This document shows, piece after piece, positions 35,001 to 46,721 of a DNA stretch of 64,000 bases. The notes under the pieces are model-generated. The model searched no databases, was not told the DNA's origin, and saw only the letters and a list, made by a program, of their open reading frames with translations. This DNA comes from Macropodus opercularis (taxonomy: Eukaryota; Chordata; Actinopteri; Anabantiformes; Osphronemidae): NCBI GenBank assembly GCA_030770545.1, contig CM061098.1, positions 1,588,001 through 1,652,000 of the forward strand. The letters run 5' to 3'. The translations under genes were made by a program, and so were the position numbers. The first letter of the stretch is position 1. Each line of letters starts with the position of its first letter.

Positions 35001-38000
35001 TAGTAGTGAAAGAAGCTTGAATGAAAATGACTGTTGCTAATTATCACTACGAAGGAAGAGAACAGTTTGGCTCATTATCTGTAATAAGCATTATGAAAAC
35101 ACTTGTAGATGTATGACAAAACCAATTTAGCTGTATTATAGCCTCTTACGAACCACACGAGACCAGCAGGGAAAGATCGTGTCTTCAGTCTGATTAGTTT
35201 GTTAAAAGCGAGATTAACCTGCTGGGGTGGGTTTTCATATCAGCGTTCAATGCGAGAGCTTCTTTGTTTCTGCTTTATGCAGCTTTTGTTACGTACAGTA
35301 GGTCTCCCCTAGTGTGGCTGGACTCTATTCAAATGAAAGCGCAGAGTGGGTGGACGTGGGTATTTTTGTACAGTAGTAGGAGCAAGGGTCGCTCCCCATT
35401 CAACAGCAGGATCTGTCAGTGGCGAGAGAGAGAAAACATCATCAGGTCAGACCGACGGAAGCAGAGACCTCAGAACAGGAACAGTTTGAACAAATTCTCT
35501 ACGGTTTGCTCCTAATGTAAACTTTAAGTTTGTCCTTTTATAAACCGTACATGAAGAACAATGACCCCATAAATTAAGGCCTATTTATAGCCGTGTGTGT
35601 GTGTGTGTGTGTGTGCACAGACGGAGCCTCTGGACGAGTCTGGCTGGACCGTTAAGAACGTCCTGTCTATGCCAATTGTCAACAAGAAAGAAGAGATTGT
35701 GGGTGTGGCCACGTTCTATAACAGGAAGGATGGGAAACCCTTTGATGAAATGGATGAAACACTGATGGAGGTAGTGTGTGTGTGTGTGCGTGTGCGTGTG
35801 TGTGTGCGTGTGCGTGTGCGTGTGTGCGTGTGCGTGTGTGTGTGTGTCTCAGAGAGACAGCACTGAGTCATTGCTTTATAAATACACTCAGGCCATTCAG
35901 AGCATCTGCATTATTTATCACGGGGCCTGGAGGCTTTTTACTGAAGCTTCTCCCTCTCGCTGCTCACAATTCAGTAAAAATACGCAACGTGACAGTTTGA
36001 TCCTTAAACGTTCTTTCACATCAAAGTAGTTTTGAGAACAACTGTGTGACATTTACACATGAATGTCATTTATTTGCCGATGGCAAACGTAATTGAAGAA
36101 TCATCCACTCAAAGCTTTTATGTTTTCTTTTAACAAATGGTTTGTGCTAAGCTGGTGATGATGGCTGATACATTTACTGGAGCATCTTATCAGCACAGTA
36201 ACACTTCTAATAATATACCTGTAAGTTTGGCAGGGCCAACAATACAAAGCATAGAAATTCTCACAAATCAGGAACATTTTTTTTAACTTTTATGTGTATT
36301 TGCACAGATCTGCTTTAATCTTTCCTTCTCACACCCTGTGTCTAGTCTCTCACCCAGTTTCTGGGTTGGTCGGTGCTGAACACTGACACCTACGACAAGA
36401 TGAACAAGCTGGAGAACAGGAAGGACATCTTCCAAGACATGGTGCTGTACCACGTCAAGTGTCGCAAGGATGAAATCCAGAACATCCTGGTTAGTGAGTA
36501 AAGGGACCAGAATGTCACAAAATGAATTATTATGACCACTACTGACTCGTTAAAGAAGAAGAGATGTATGTCTTCGTGTGAATAAATACAAAACAGAGGC
36601 AGATTAGTAATTCTAAATAGAAATAGAACTCAGCATTTCCCAAGCAGCTGGTTGATGTGGATGATATAAACAGGAGCTAAGCATCGTTTATAAGCTGAAA
36701 TAAGCTGTCGGATTTTCTATGAGGAGATTTGTCAGTGGACAGAGGGAGACAGCGAGGAGAAGCAGAGAGAGATGACCTGGGTTGACCTGAGCTCAAGAGT
36801 GAGCTGAGTGATGCTCATCCATTTATCCAAGGTGAGCGCTGGTGATTTGTGTTTCCTCAGAACACCAGAGAGAGATGGGGGAAGGAGCCGGATGAGTGCG
36901 AGGAGGAGGAGCTCCAAGAGATTCTGGTAAGCGATGAGCAATTCAGCTTGAGGTTCTGAAAGTTCCCCGATGCAACATGTTTCTGTGAAGCAGCTTCCCG
37001 ATATGGACTCAGCCATCAGCGCCCAAACAGGAACTGAAAGTAAAGCACAAGCAACAGATGCATGAATTGAACAATTAATGCAGCATATTTGTTAATATTG
37101 TTCTCAGTCCGAGGTGTTGCCGAACTCGAAGAAAGCAGAGATCTTCGAGTTTCATTTCTGTGACTTTGAACACAGCGAACTGGACCTGGTGAAGTGCGGC
37201 ATCAAGATGTACTACGAGCTTAAAGTGGTGGACAAGTTTCACATTCCCAGAGAGGTTAGTGGTTAGACTGAAAGGATGTTTCACGAAACACGTTCAGGTC
37301 CAAGATGCTCGAGACTAAAGACAGTCAGCGTTTTTACATCAACTTGTTGGCTGAACGAGCTGAGGCGACGGGAGAGATGCTGCATGGTTTCCATGGGGAA
37401 CCAATGTCTGATAATATCAGACTAAATTGTGACACATCAGTAAAGCGATGTGAGAAGAGCCTAATTTTAAATGATGGTTTTTAATTACAGACGTTTATAA
37501 GAGGATATAACGAATCGATGAGAGAAGAAGAAAGATTTGTCCAGTGAAGCTTTAGCTGGAACAGCGTTCAGTGAAGTTAGTCTAAACAAAGTCCTTTCTC
37601 TCTAACCCTGGGGCCAGGGACTAATGTTTGTCTGCACCTGTTGGTATGTTGTAGTTGGAACCATGGCACAGATGCATCATGACATAACAGGTAAAGCGTG
37701 ATGAGCTGCGTGTGGTCTGCAGGTGCTGGTGAGGTTCATGTATTCTCTCAGTAAAGGCTACAGGAAGATCACCTACCACAACTGGAGACACGGGTTCAAC
37801 GTTGGACAGACCATGTTCACCCTCCTGATGGTGCGTCTCACACACACGCGTCACTGTTTGTCTTCGCTCCTCATCGTTCATCGTCTGTCCGTCATGCGTG
37901 TTCAGACAGGTGACCTCAGGCGGTACTACACAGATCTGGAGGCTATGGCCATGGTGACCGCCGGCTTCTGCCACGATATCGACCACAGAGGCACAAACAA

Positions 38001-41000
38001 CCTCTACCAGATGAAGTAAGAGCCACAGGGAGGGAGCAGTGTTGCACGTTGTTGTTTAATCAACTGAGAAGTGACGGAAAAAGTCGATTCCGTCATGCTG
38101 ACCTTTGCAGGGAACTCGTACATGTAGACGTACCTGGTATTTCCAGATGCTGATATTTGACTTTGATTTACACCAGTGATTTACTTTTGTTTTTTTATGC
38201 AAATACAAATGTTGATTTATTAATATTTCCATGCAGCTGCCACTTTATACGGTGAATCTTCTAGGATGTCCCTGCTGCAAACTGCAGTGATCAGTGGGAT
38301 TATTGTAAATGTGTCACTTCAGCTGCAGACTTAGTTAAGCTGAGATAAAAATAAGTAACATGTAACATTTGTCACTGTTGCCAGGACCTAATTCCAAGAA
38401 ACCTGACTGTTTCCACTGCTCTTTAATTGTCACAGTCACGGTAACGTCACACACCGAGAACATCAATGAGCTGATATCAACCAGATACACCTGCTGATGG
38501 ATGAGCTAATGAGGGCTGCCGTTAGCCGCTGACCACCCGGCCAGGCCACCCGCGGTTTAACATGCATGATTTATCACAGTGTGGCGTGTGTGTGTTTCCA
38601 GGTCTGGTAATCCTCTGGCGAAGCTTCATGGCTCCTCCATCTTGGAGAGGCACCATCTGGAGTTTTCCAAGACTCTGCTGAGGGATGAAGTAAGTTGCAG
38701 CACACAGTGGCGGATACAAGAACACCTAACACCTAACACGCCAAACCAAGCGACACAGCAGCAAATATGATATGACAACACCTGCAATATTCTCTGAGCT
38801 CAGCTTCTGCCGCTCTGTGACTGAACATGGTTAAAAAAGGTCAAATTCTTGTTTAGTTCTGAATAAAGAAAAACATGTTTCAGCTTTCTGTGTTCTGACT
38901 TTTACATGAAGCGATTTCCATTTTTGATTTTTTTGTTGTTAAAATAAAGCGTCGCATCAGATCTGTTGTTCCGTTGCTGCACATGTCACTACAGTGACTC
39001 TCCTGACTTTGTGTTCCAGTCACTGAACATTTACCAGAATCTGAACCGGCGTCAGCACGACACCGTCATCCACCTCATGGATGTCGCCATCATCGCCACT
39101 GATCTGGCTCTTTACTTCAAGTCAGTACAACAGTTACCTGAAATAACCTGTTGGATTGCTATTAAGGTGTTTCAAGGTAGAAGACACATAATTGACAGTT
39201 GTTCATTTAATTTATTTGGGTTTATGTAAATAAAAACAGAATTTATTTCTAAATGCAACTTTGTTTATTTGACGGTAATTGGCCACTAATGTGCATAGTA
39301 GGTCTAGAAATGTGTGTCGGTCTTTGCCTCGTATCTCGACAGCTCGTCTCTTGTTTGTGCAGAAAGAGGACGATGTTCCAGAAGATCGTGGACCAGTCAA
39401 AGACGTTTGAAAACTGGAACGACTGGACCAAATACATGATGCTGGAGACCACACGCAAAGAGATCGTCATGTAGGCATGAACGAAAACAGACACACGCTG
39501 CATGAAGTATCACCGCCGTCATCTCAGTCATGTAATGTCCGTAGGGCCATGATGATGACGGCATGTGACCTGTCTGCCATCGCCAAACCGTGGGAGATTC
39601 AGAGCAAGGTACGCAGCTGTGTGATCGCTCCAAGGTTCTTTTGATACTTCACAGTAATGGTTCCAAAGTGGCTCAGCACTCACTAACATCCAGCCGTTCA
39701 CAATAAAAAGACAAACGCTCGCACACAGGCTCCGGCAGAGCCCGCGAGCGGGGCGCCAGTGATAAAGTAGGCAGCGAGTGACGTGTTGTCAGCGCTCCCC
39801 GTTCTCTCAGGAGCATTCGGCAGTGATTCCTGAAGCCTGCTGCTTCTTATTCACGTCGTCGCCGCCTGGCAGGCTCAGCGTTTTGTTTCAGTGAAGCGTG
39901 CATCGAGGCCGCACATGCAGGCGTGTGATATGAAAAGGAAACATCCCTGACCGACGTGGCTGTTGGCTCGTTTTTACCTTTATTTGTCTGCAGTTGACTA
40001 GTAACACGTTATGTCTAGTTTTATTATGGCCACAAACAGCTGAGCCATTACTGATCCCGAGTAAAAATAATACTCTCTAAGTTTGCTGGCTTCCCCCGAG
40101 GACTTTATGTTTAATACAGTATGCAGGACAAAGCCTCGTCTAAACCACCAGCCTCCAGGCTCCCGTCATCACTTTGTGTACAATTAGAGCTGGAGACCAG
40201 AGGTAAATAACGTTAGACTGTAATTGATGTTGTGATTTATGTTTTGTCTGGTGTCTACATTATGAGCCAATATGCTATAGGCTAATATACAGGGAGAATT
40301 ATTACCTGTTGTTGCTCCTGGTTCACTCCACCAGCCACAAACACTTTCTGTCACTACAGAACATCTCAGCTTCTTTTGTCAGATTTATAATTAAAGGGTA
40401 TTAACGTGCATTCGTACCCACACATGCATCCAACTGAATTTAGTGCATTACTTCCTAGCAGCATTCTTTACAAGGTAGATAAGTTAAAGCTGAGGGTTTC
40501 TCGTGTGAAGCGAGTCTCTATTATGCTTCTACTTTGTGGTTTGAATCGATCAGATGGACGGATCCTTAATTTGTGTGGATAAAGTCAGTTTTAGTGGTTA
40601 GAGACAAACCCGGTGAAAGTGTGAGCTCCACCATTCTTCATAAAAATAATCTGACATTTCTATAGATTTTTGTTTCCCGCTCCGTTCTGCTTCCCACGCA
40701 CACATTTGTCTACAGAGCGTCCCCACAAACTGCCTTGATGACTAACTCGCTTTAAAATGAGGATCCTGCCCTGAATGCAATTCACGTATTATTCAGTCCT
40801 CACGTGGCTCCGTTTTGGTTTTGCGCGTGTAGAAAAGTCTGAACCTGCCTCATGAGCAGCGAATAAGACGGTTGTTTGTGGGATTTTAACATGTGCTTAA
40901 TAAACATTCTGTTCTGTTCGTGTTCGTGGTTTCATCTCGTAGGTGGCGCTGTCAGTAGCTGCAGAGTTCTGGGAGCAGGGAGACCTGGAGCGGACAGTCC

Positions 41001-42932
41001 TGGAGCAGCAGCCCATTGTGAGCATAACGAGAGCAGGCAGCAGTGACCAAGAGCTGAGGTGCTGCTCGCATCACCACAGCTGGCAAATGCGTGCACTGGG
41101 TGAATTCTGGCCTCATTATGCCTGATTTTCTCATATTGTATTGGCGACAGATAATTTCAGTTCCTGTTTGATCCTTGAGTAAATATTCCACATGACAATT
41201 GTTTACATTTTAAACATTAATGTGAATGATCATAAGCTCTTGGAAACCTGATGTTGTCAGTGTGAGGTTGCCCTGTAAACCTGTAGAAACACAATTTTAA
41301 CCCCCGTTCTTTCTGGATTTTTTTTTCATGACTACAACTGAAAAATAACTGGATTTGGACTTATTGGACGTATTATTTTGTTAAAAACTTGCAGCTGTGC
41401 GATATTGGATAATAGGACCTTTCACATTAGACTCAACTTCCACTTTGTTAAAATCTAATTGAGTCTCAATCTGATCATTTCTGGGCCTGATTTGGGATTT
41501 TGCATCGTGTCTGTAATGAGGTTTTCTTTTTTTAGGCTTGTGTCTGTAAGATGAGTAATACGTGAGTAATGAGAACAATAACAGGGTGAGAGGGGATTCA
41601 GCGCGTGGACAGGAATCACGGGAATTAAGTCGGCACAAGGCTTTACTGCACCTCAGGGCTTCGGTTTAGGACGGAGAGCAGCAACGATGAGACAAATGGA
41701 ACAAGAGACCGAACCACAGTTGGAGGCGAAATGAACAGAGCGCCTCGCTTCCCGTGGCGGCAGCGCCGAGCGGCGTGCAGGCCATTATGTGGAGCACTGA
41801 TACAGAAAGCGCGGTCGCCACGGCCCTCACCCAGCCTCCTCATCAATTTCATTCCCCCGTGTCCTTGAAACACTTGAAGCTGAGAAGCACCGTCCCACAC
41901 TCTGCTCGAAATGTAATAGAACGTGTGTCAGCAGGGAAAACGTCTATTTTTTGATCAGTTTTTGTTTTCCCAGCAGTCGATTGTGTGACTCGCTGTGGTC
42001 CGAATAGAAAAAAAAACGACTTTGCAGACGCCCGACACTTAAGCAACTGTTAGGAAATGTAGGTCGGCCGACGTTTTTCCAGCAACTATACCGTCCTGAA
42101 CTTTCCCCAGCGGTTCAGGCAGGTTCGTCCCGTTATTTGAATCCCAATAAGAAGTTGTTGAAGTGTTTTCCTTGGCTGGGATGACACCTGTACCAGCTTC
42201 AAGATCAGTCCAGCGGCTTGACTTTCCTCTGTTTAGTTGAATTTGGCTGAAGACCCTCACAGGAAATGAGCAGATCAACTGTGTTAAACGCTTTTCTCTG
42301 TCTTTTCAAGCCTATGATGGACAGAAACAAAGCAGATGAGCTTCCGAAGCTTCAGTGCGGTTTCATCGACTTCGTCTGCTCGTTTGTGTACAAGGTCAGT
42401 CATCACATACGCAGAAGCTCCTGTTTGCCCTTCATGTAATGAGACATTTTGATGCGGATGTGACACCGAGCTGAATCTCTGCAGCATCTGTCTTCGCTGT
42501 GTTATGTGACTTTAGCTGCTATTTAAAATGATTCAAATGTGCAACTGCTCCTTGGTTTGTGTCGGGGTTATATTGAATGTGGTTTATGTTGCAGGAGTTT
42601 AGTCGTTTCCATGTGGAGATCACCCCCATGCTGGACCGCTTGATGAACAACAGGAAGGAGTGGAATGCGCTGAAGGAGGTGCACGAGGCCAAAGTGGCAG
42701 CCATGGAGGCTGCCAGAAAAGCCAAGGAGGAGGCGGCCCAGCAAGCAGCAGCTGCCAGACAAGGTAGGAAGGTCTCTGACGGGGATAAACACAGAAACGC
42801 AGTTTGGAGGTAAAGTGCAAATCTGTGATAACAAACCGTTTCCTCTCTTCTTTCCTTCCTTCCACCCTGTTTTTTCCTCCTTCTGCAGCGAGTGCAGCCC
42901 AATCAAATTCAAAGACTTGCAGTCTCAGCTAG
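29042..42932 (+). CDS. pde6a: Pde6a, rod cGMP phosphodiesterase alpha subunit, 23 coding exons, 860 aa
   Basis: This is a catalytic subunit of rod PDE6, which hydrolyses cGMP after transducin activation. Exons: 29042-29385, 29956-30097, 31941-32093, 32269-32358, 32441-32581, 33142-33216, 33532-33596, 33742-33808, 34602-34649, 35621-35770, 36346-36489, 36861-36926, 37108-37254, 37723-37830, 37906-38015, 38602-38689, 39020-39120, 39363-39470, 39545-39608, 40943-41017, 42311-42394, 42595-42763, 42889-42932. All have AG/GT borders and consistent phase, and sum to 860 codons plus TAG. Domains are GAF-A (about 70-220), GAF-B (about 250-430, with NKKEEIVGVATFYN) and an HD-type catalytic domain. Metal ligands are H567 (in HNWRHGFN), H603, D604 and D724. 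The nucleotide-clamp Gln is Q777. A Lys/Ala-rich tail ends in the CaaX box CSLS. The second Met (residue 6) has the stronger Kozak context, so the start may be five codons downstream. Synteny favours pde6a over pde6b. Confidence 0.96.
35593..35615 (+). repeat. (GT)n abutting the acceptor of pde6a exon 10
   Basis: About eleven GT units run to within five bases of the exon start, ending GTGCACAG. They occupy the place where a polypyrimidine tract is expected. Confidence 0.9.
35774..35847 (+). repeat. (GT)n/(GC-GT)n abutting the donor of pde6a exon 10
   Basis: About 74 bp of GT units with periodic GC interruptions begin three bases after the exon 10 donor (GTAGTGTG). Every second base offers another potential GT donor dinucleotide. 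Confidence 0.9.
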
Positions 42933-43605
42933 AGATGCTGCAGTAGCGCCGCGGCGCTTCCTCGTCGTGGTCCAGCTCTGGAAATCCTCAAAAGGGTTTT
43001 TCTGTTGTGTTGGTGGGATTTTGAGGGTTCAGCTGAAAAATCCAATTTACTGTGAGACTCCAAATTACTTTTAGTCTCAAAAAAACTTTCCGTCCACACG
43101 TATTTCTGTCCGTCTCTTCACACCATCTTACTCATTAGATACTTGACTTGTGAACTACCAAAAGTAGTTCAACGCATCCACAGTAGAATTAACAGCTTCT
43201 GCTTGAAGCGGGAGAAATTAGAACGTTAGAGACTGAACTAGGCTGGACAGCTGTACCTAATGAAGTGGTTACTGGTGCATAGGCTGCCCAGACAATTATT
43301 GGGCTGTGTTTTGCTTAATTCCTTGTTTATGTCATAGATGCCGTTTGTTTTTAGCTCATATATGTGACACGTTTCGTCACTACGTGGTCTCAAACCTTGA
43401 AACGAGCCACTTCTAAATCTGTAGAAACTCGCTGTGTGTTTATCGCTGCTCAGTTTTTGGCTTTGTCCATGACCCTGTGTTGATTGGAAATACTTCAGCT
43501 TTACAAACGATCTGCCCACGTGGTCTCGTATGTTCAGGCTTGTCAGTGAAAGCATTCGTAGACATGTGTGAACCGAGTTCTTACCTCCAGCACATTTGTA
43601 TTAAA
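42933..43605 (+). other. pde6a: pde6a 3' untranslated region (inferred)
   Basis: This region follows the TAG at 42,930-42,932. ATTAAA at 43,600-43,605 is the first plausible + strand polyadenylation signal, and a long GT run begins about 85 bases later. The end point is uncertain. Confidence 0.45.
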
Positions 43606-43684
43606 TTTGTGTGGAAATGTGTAACATCGTCCTTAGAAACACTTTCATAATCCAAACACTGGTGTCTGTGTTGGCGTCTTTTCT

Positions 43685-43688
<4 letters not shown>

Positions 43689-43724
<36 letters not shown>
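43689..43724 (+). repeat. (GT)n microsatellite
   Basis: Eighteen uninterrupted GT units lie downstream of pde6a. This is a simple repeat. Confidence 0.95.
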
Positions 43725-43725
<1 letters not shown>

Positions 43726-44169
43726 TGTCTGTTGCTCTGTTTCCATTTTCCTGGAGAATCGGTTTGAAAAGGTTTTACTGTGTTATTGACTGTGGGATTC
43801 ACAGCAAGCGTCTGAATGATGGCTCGTGTGAAGCCGCTGGTATTAAATACGTCATTATTTTTGAACTAAATTGAGAATCAGTAGCAGCTTAAATGCAGGA
43901 AACGCGTAGACAAGACCAACACACACTTCCACAACTGCTGACAATGTCTAAATATCTGCCCGCTGCTCTGTCCCCTGTGTGTGTGCACACTAGTTAATTC
44001 CTCCACCTAGAGCCATACGTAACACGGTTATGAAACACAACATGACGCCAGAGAGGCATAATGAAAACTGATTACCCATGGAGCCTCAGCAGGGGGTAAA
44101 CATGGGCTAAATTCATCACCCCCTCCTCCCACGCTGGAGTAACATAATAATAGCATGGACGCATAATCT

Positions 44170-44211
44170 GTGTGATGTCAGTGGGGTATGACGTACGTCC
44201 CTGTGACGTCA
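44170..44211. promoter_or_regulatory. cluster of CRE-like elements
   Basis: A perfect palindromic CRE, TGACGTCA, lies at 44,204-44,211. It is preceded within 35 bp by TGACGTAC and by TGATGTCA. Such clustering suggests CREB/ATF-responsive regulatory DNA. The target gene is unknown; the nearest are pde6a and ppargc1b. Confidence 0.45.
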
Positions 44212-46721
44212 GGGCAACCAGGAGCCGTGCAGATTGCCGTATACGGCTGCGATGATCAGCAGAGCTCGTAAAGCCCGGCTCTGACGCAGGGACCAACCCG
44301 TGACTGCGGAGGGACGGGGGGCGGCAGAGCAGCAGCTGCAGTGCACTGAGCGAGCCTGCGGGAAGGAAGCGTCAGCCTCGTTCTAGCAGCGATCGGGGGC
44401 AGTCGTGACTGCAGAGCTGCCAGCCTGCAAGCCACACTGGAGAGAACGATGCAGGGCTATTTATAGGACAGCTATGCATGGTTCAGCTGCAGTTTCCAAG
44501 CAGAGCAAGTCGCTTGACTAGTTTACTCAGGCCGCTTCGTCCCAGCACCACGACTGCGCTGCTGTATAGACGTGTGTCACATAGTCGGAGGCTTAGACAA
44601 ATGACTCTGCATCTACTGTCCATCGTGGTGGAACCTCCTGCACAGGATTCTCTTCTACAGACAAGCACAAGGAATAATCGCTGTTTCATACTTAGATGAG
44701 AGGTGCAGAGATTTGCCCTTTGCTCAATGACGAAGGGATTTCAACATTTCAGCATAAAACAATGAAATGTGATCTCGGTAGGACGCGTTGTCGACCTTTT
44801 CACTGTCGTCCCTCACCTTCCTTTAATACGTGCAGAAAAACGAGCTATATCACATTAGTCCCAGCAGGTGTGACGTCTGTGGGTGCCTGGATCAGCGCCT
44901 CTCATGAGGACAGTTAAGAGGCTTATCCTGGAATTCAAGCAACATTCAGCATCTGTGCAGAAAGGCTCCACACGGCAGCACGTTGAATTTCTGAGCATCT
45001 GCTCAGTGACAGAACATCAAACACTGCTGCTCGGTGAAGAACCTATAACACAAATTAAAACAGCGCATGCATGTGCACGGCGTGATCCACTATTATATGG
45101 TTCTGTATTGTCTCCGGTGCCTCACTGCGTTGGACCACATGACCCTGCTGACTAGTGTGATCAGCCGTAGGTAGAGCAGAGCTGGGCCTCGCCTCACCGG
45201 TGCAGAGCAGTGTTTACCGTCTGACCAACCTCACCAACCTCTTGAGGACGTGTCAGACGTTTGTTCTTTATGCTGTCAGAACAGAACAGAAACGCACAGC
45301 GATCAGCAGGATCTTCACTTGTTTCAGGTGTAAATCAGTCACTTAAGTGTTTCATTAAGACTTTTCCTCTTTGGTCTGTGTCTTCATTGTCTTTGTATGA
45401 ATAGATTCGAGTCTTAAATCAGTTAAACGCTCACTTCAGGTGTTGAGACAAGTTGACGTCGTTCTTTTCAGAAGTTTGAACCCTTTTCTGTTCAATAACG
45501 AAGGCACTTTCTACACTCTCCGTTTTCATTCTGCTACCTAATATTAGCCCTGTTTGGTTCTGGGACGATGACACTGTCTGCTGCACTGCAGAGCAGCTCT
45601 GATGCTGCAGTCACGACTGCCCCAGAGAAAGAACCGAACAGAGGACGGCAGGGCAGGAAGCGGTGACAGGAGCAGTTCTAATCTTCCTTCTCCTTCGCCT
45701 TCGAGCGGCACAATTAATCACCAGAGTCACGCTTCACAGACGGCTGCAATGAGGCTCTACTATAAAGTGATGGGATATTTAACTGTAATGTCACGTTTGT
45801 TCATACACTAAATTCAATTGTTAATACTCCTCGTTCTACGTAAGTAGTGTTTCACTGTCTGAAGTTAATTCAGTCCAAGTGATTTGTGTTCCTGCTATTC
45901 AGCGATGACACTTCTTCACGTCTGCAGATTCATCCAGGTTTGCATCGGACTGTAAATAAACGCCAGGGCTTTAAACTCATTTGCTGGATGAGAAGCGCAG
46001 AGCTCTGCAGAATGAACGACGGACAGACTTGCTTTGTGCTACACCCCCCCATGGACTCCACTGTACTTTGTGCTTTTGAGTGGATGCTGTAATTCAGGGG
46101 GAGGTGGTGACGTGGTGGCTACTGACTGTGCTTGGACAAGTTTTTGTCACCCATCCCCAGTTTCTCCTACTCAGGTTGTTAGTTGTTTCCGTCCGTCGTG
46201 TCTTGGGCCATTTAGCCCAGAGACAGGTTGAATTCGACCTTTAACCTTGCTGCTCAATGAAACACACACACTTCTCTGTGTTCTAGTTGTCTCGTGGGAG
46301 TGACGAGTCAGAAACCACCAGCACAGCGATGTCCTGGGCACCAACGTTATCAGAGCAGTCAGCGACATGTGAATCATGGTCCAGCCAAGCGGAAAATTGC
46401 CAGAAGCCTTTTAATAGGATGCTGTTTAACCAGGGTGAGCGTGTGGGGACGCGGCTTTGGTTCAGGTCCTTGTGGGGACATTGTGGTCGATTCTCAGCTT
46501 TAAGTGGCTTTTTAAGGGTTAAGACTTGAGGTTCAAGGTCTGGCTTTTGATGAACTAATGCAGTGTTGGTCTCGATAGTGTTTACATGTACACGGCTTTT
46601 ACTGGGCAGAGAAAGTGAGATTTTTAACAGCTTGTGTCGTGTTTGTTTGATCTGCAGTATTTGGTTAAGATCATGCAAGTGTCTGTAATTTAAATGTAGT
46701 AACCATCAATTCAATAATGTT

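Larger units (their letters stand above)
29386..42888 (+). other. pde6a: pde6a introns
   Basis: There are twenty-two introns. The largest are intron 2 (30,098-31,940), intron 19 (39,609-40,942) and intron 20 (41,018-42,310). The smallest are intron 18 (39,471-39,544, 74 bp), intron 14 (37,831-37,905, 75 bp) and intron 4 (32,359-32,440, 82 bp). Introns longer than 300 bp hold no nested gene or recognisable transposon. Apart from the GT runs around exon 10 they are unique AT-rich sequence. Several in-frame readthroughs past donors produce open frames that are not coding. Confidence 0.8.
43606..46720. other. intergenic region between the convergent pde6a and ppargc1b 3' ends
   Basis: No coding exon was recognised. 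It holds the (GT)n run at 43,689-43,724, a CRE-like cluster at about 44,170-44,211 and a GC-rich stretch at 44,280-44,420 with a possible TATA-like TATTTATAGG near 44,459. Short open frames at 44,478-45,155 and 46,034-46,529 have no motifs. An unannotated non-coding transcript is possible but unsupported. Confidence 0.5.
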
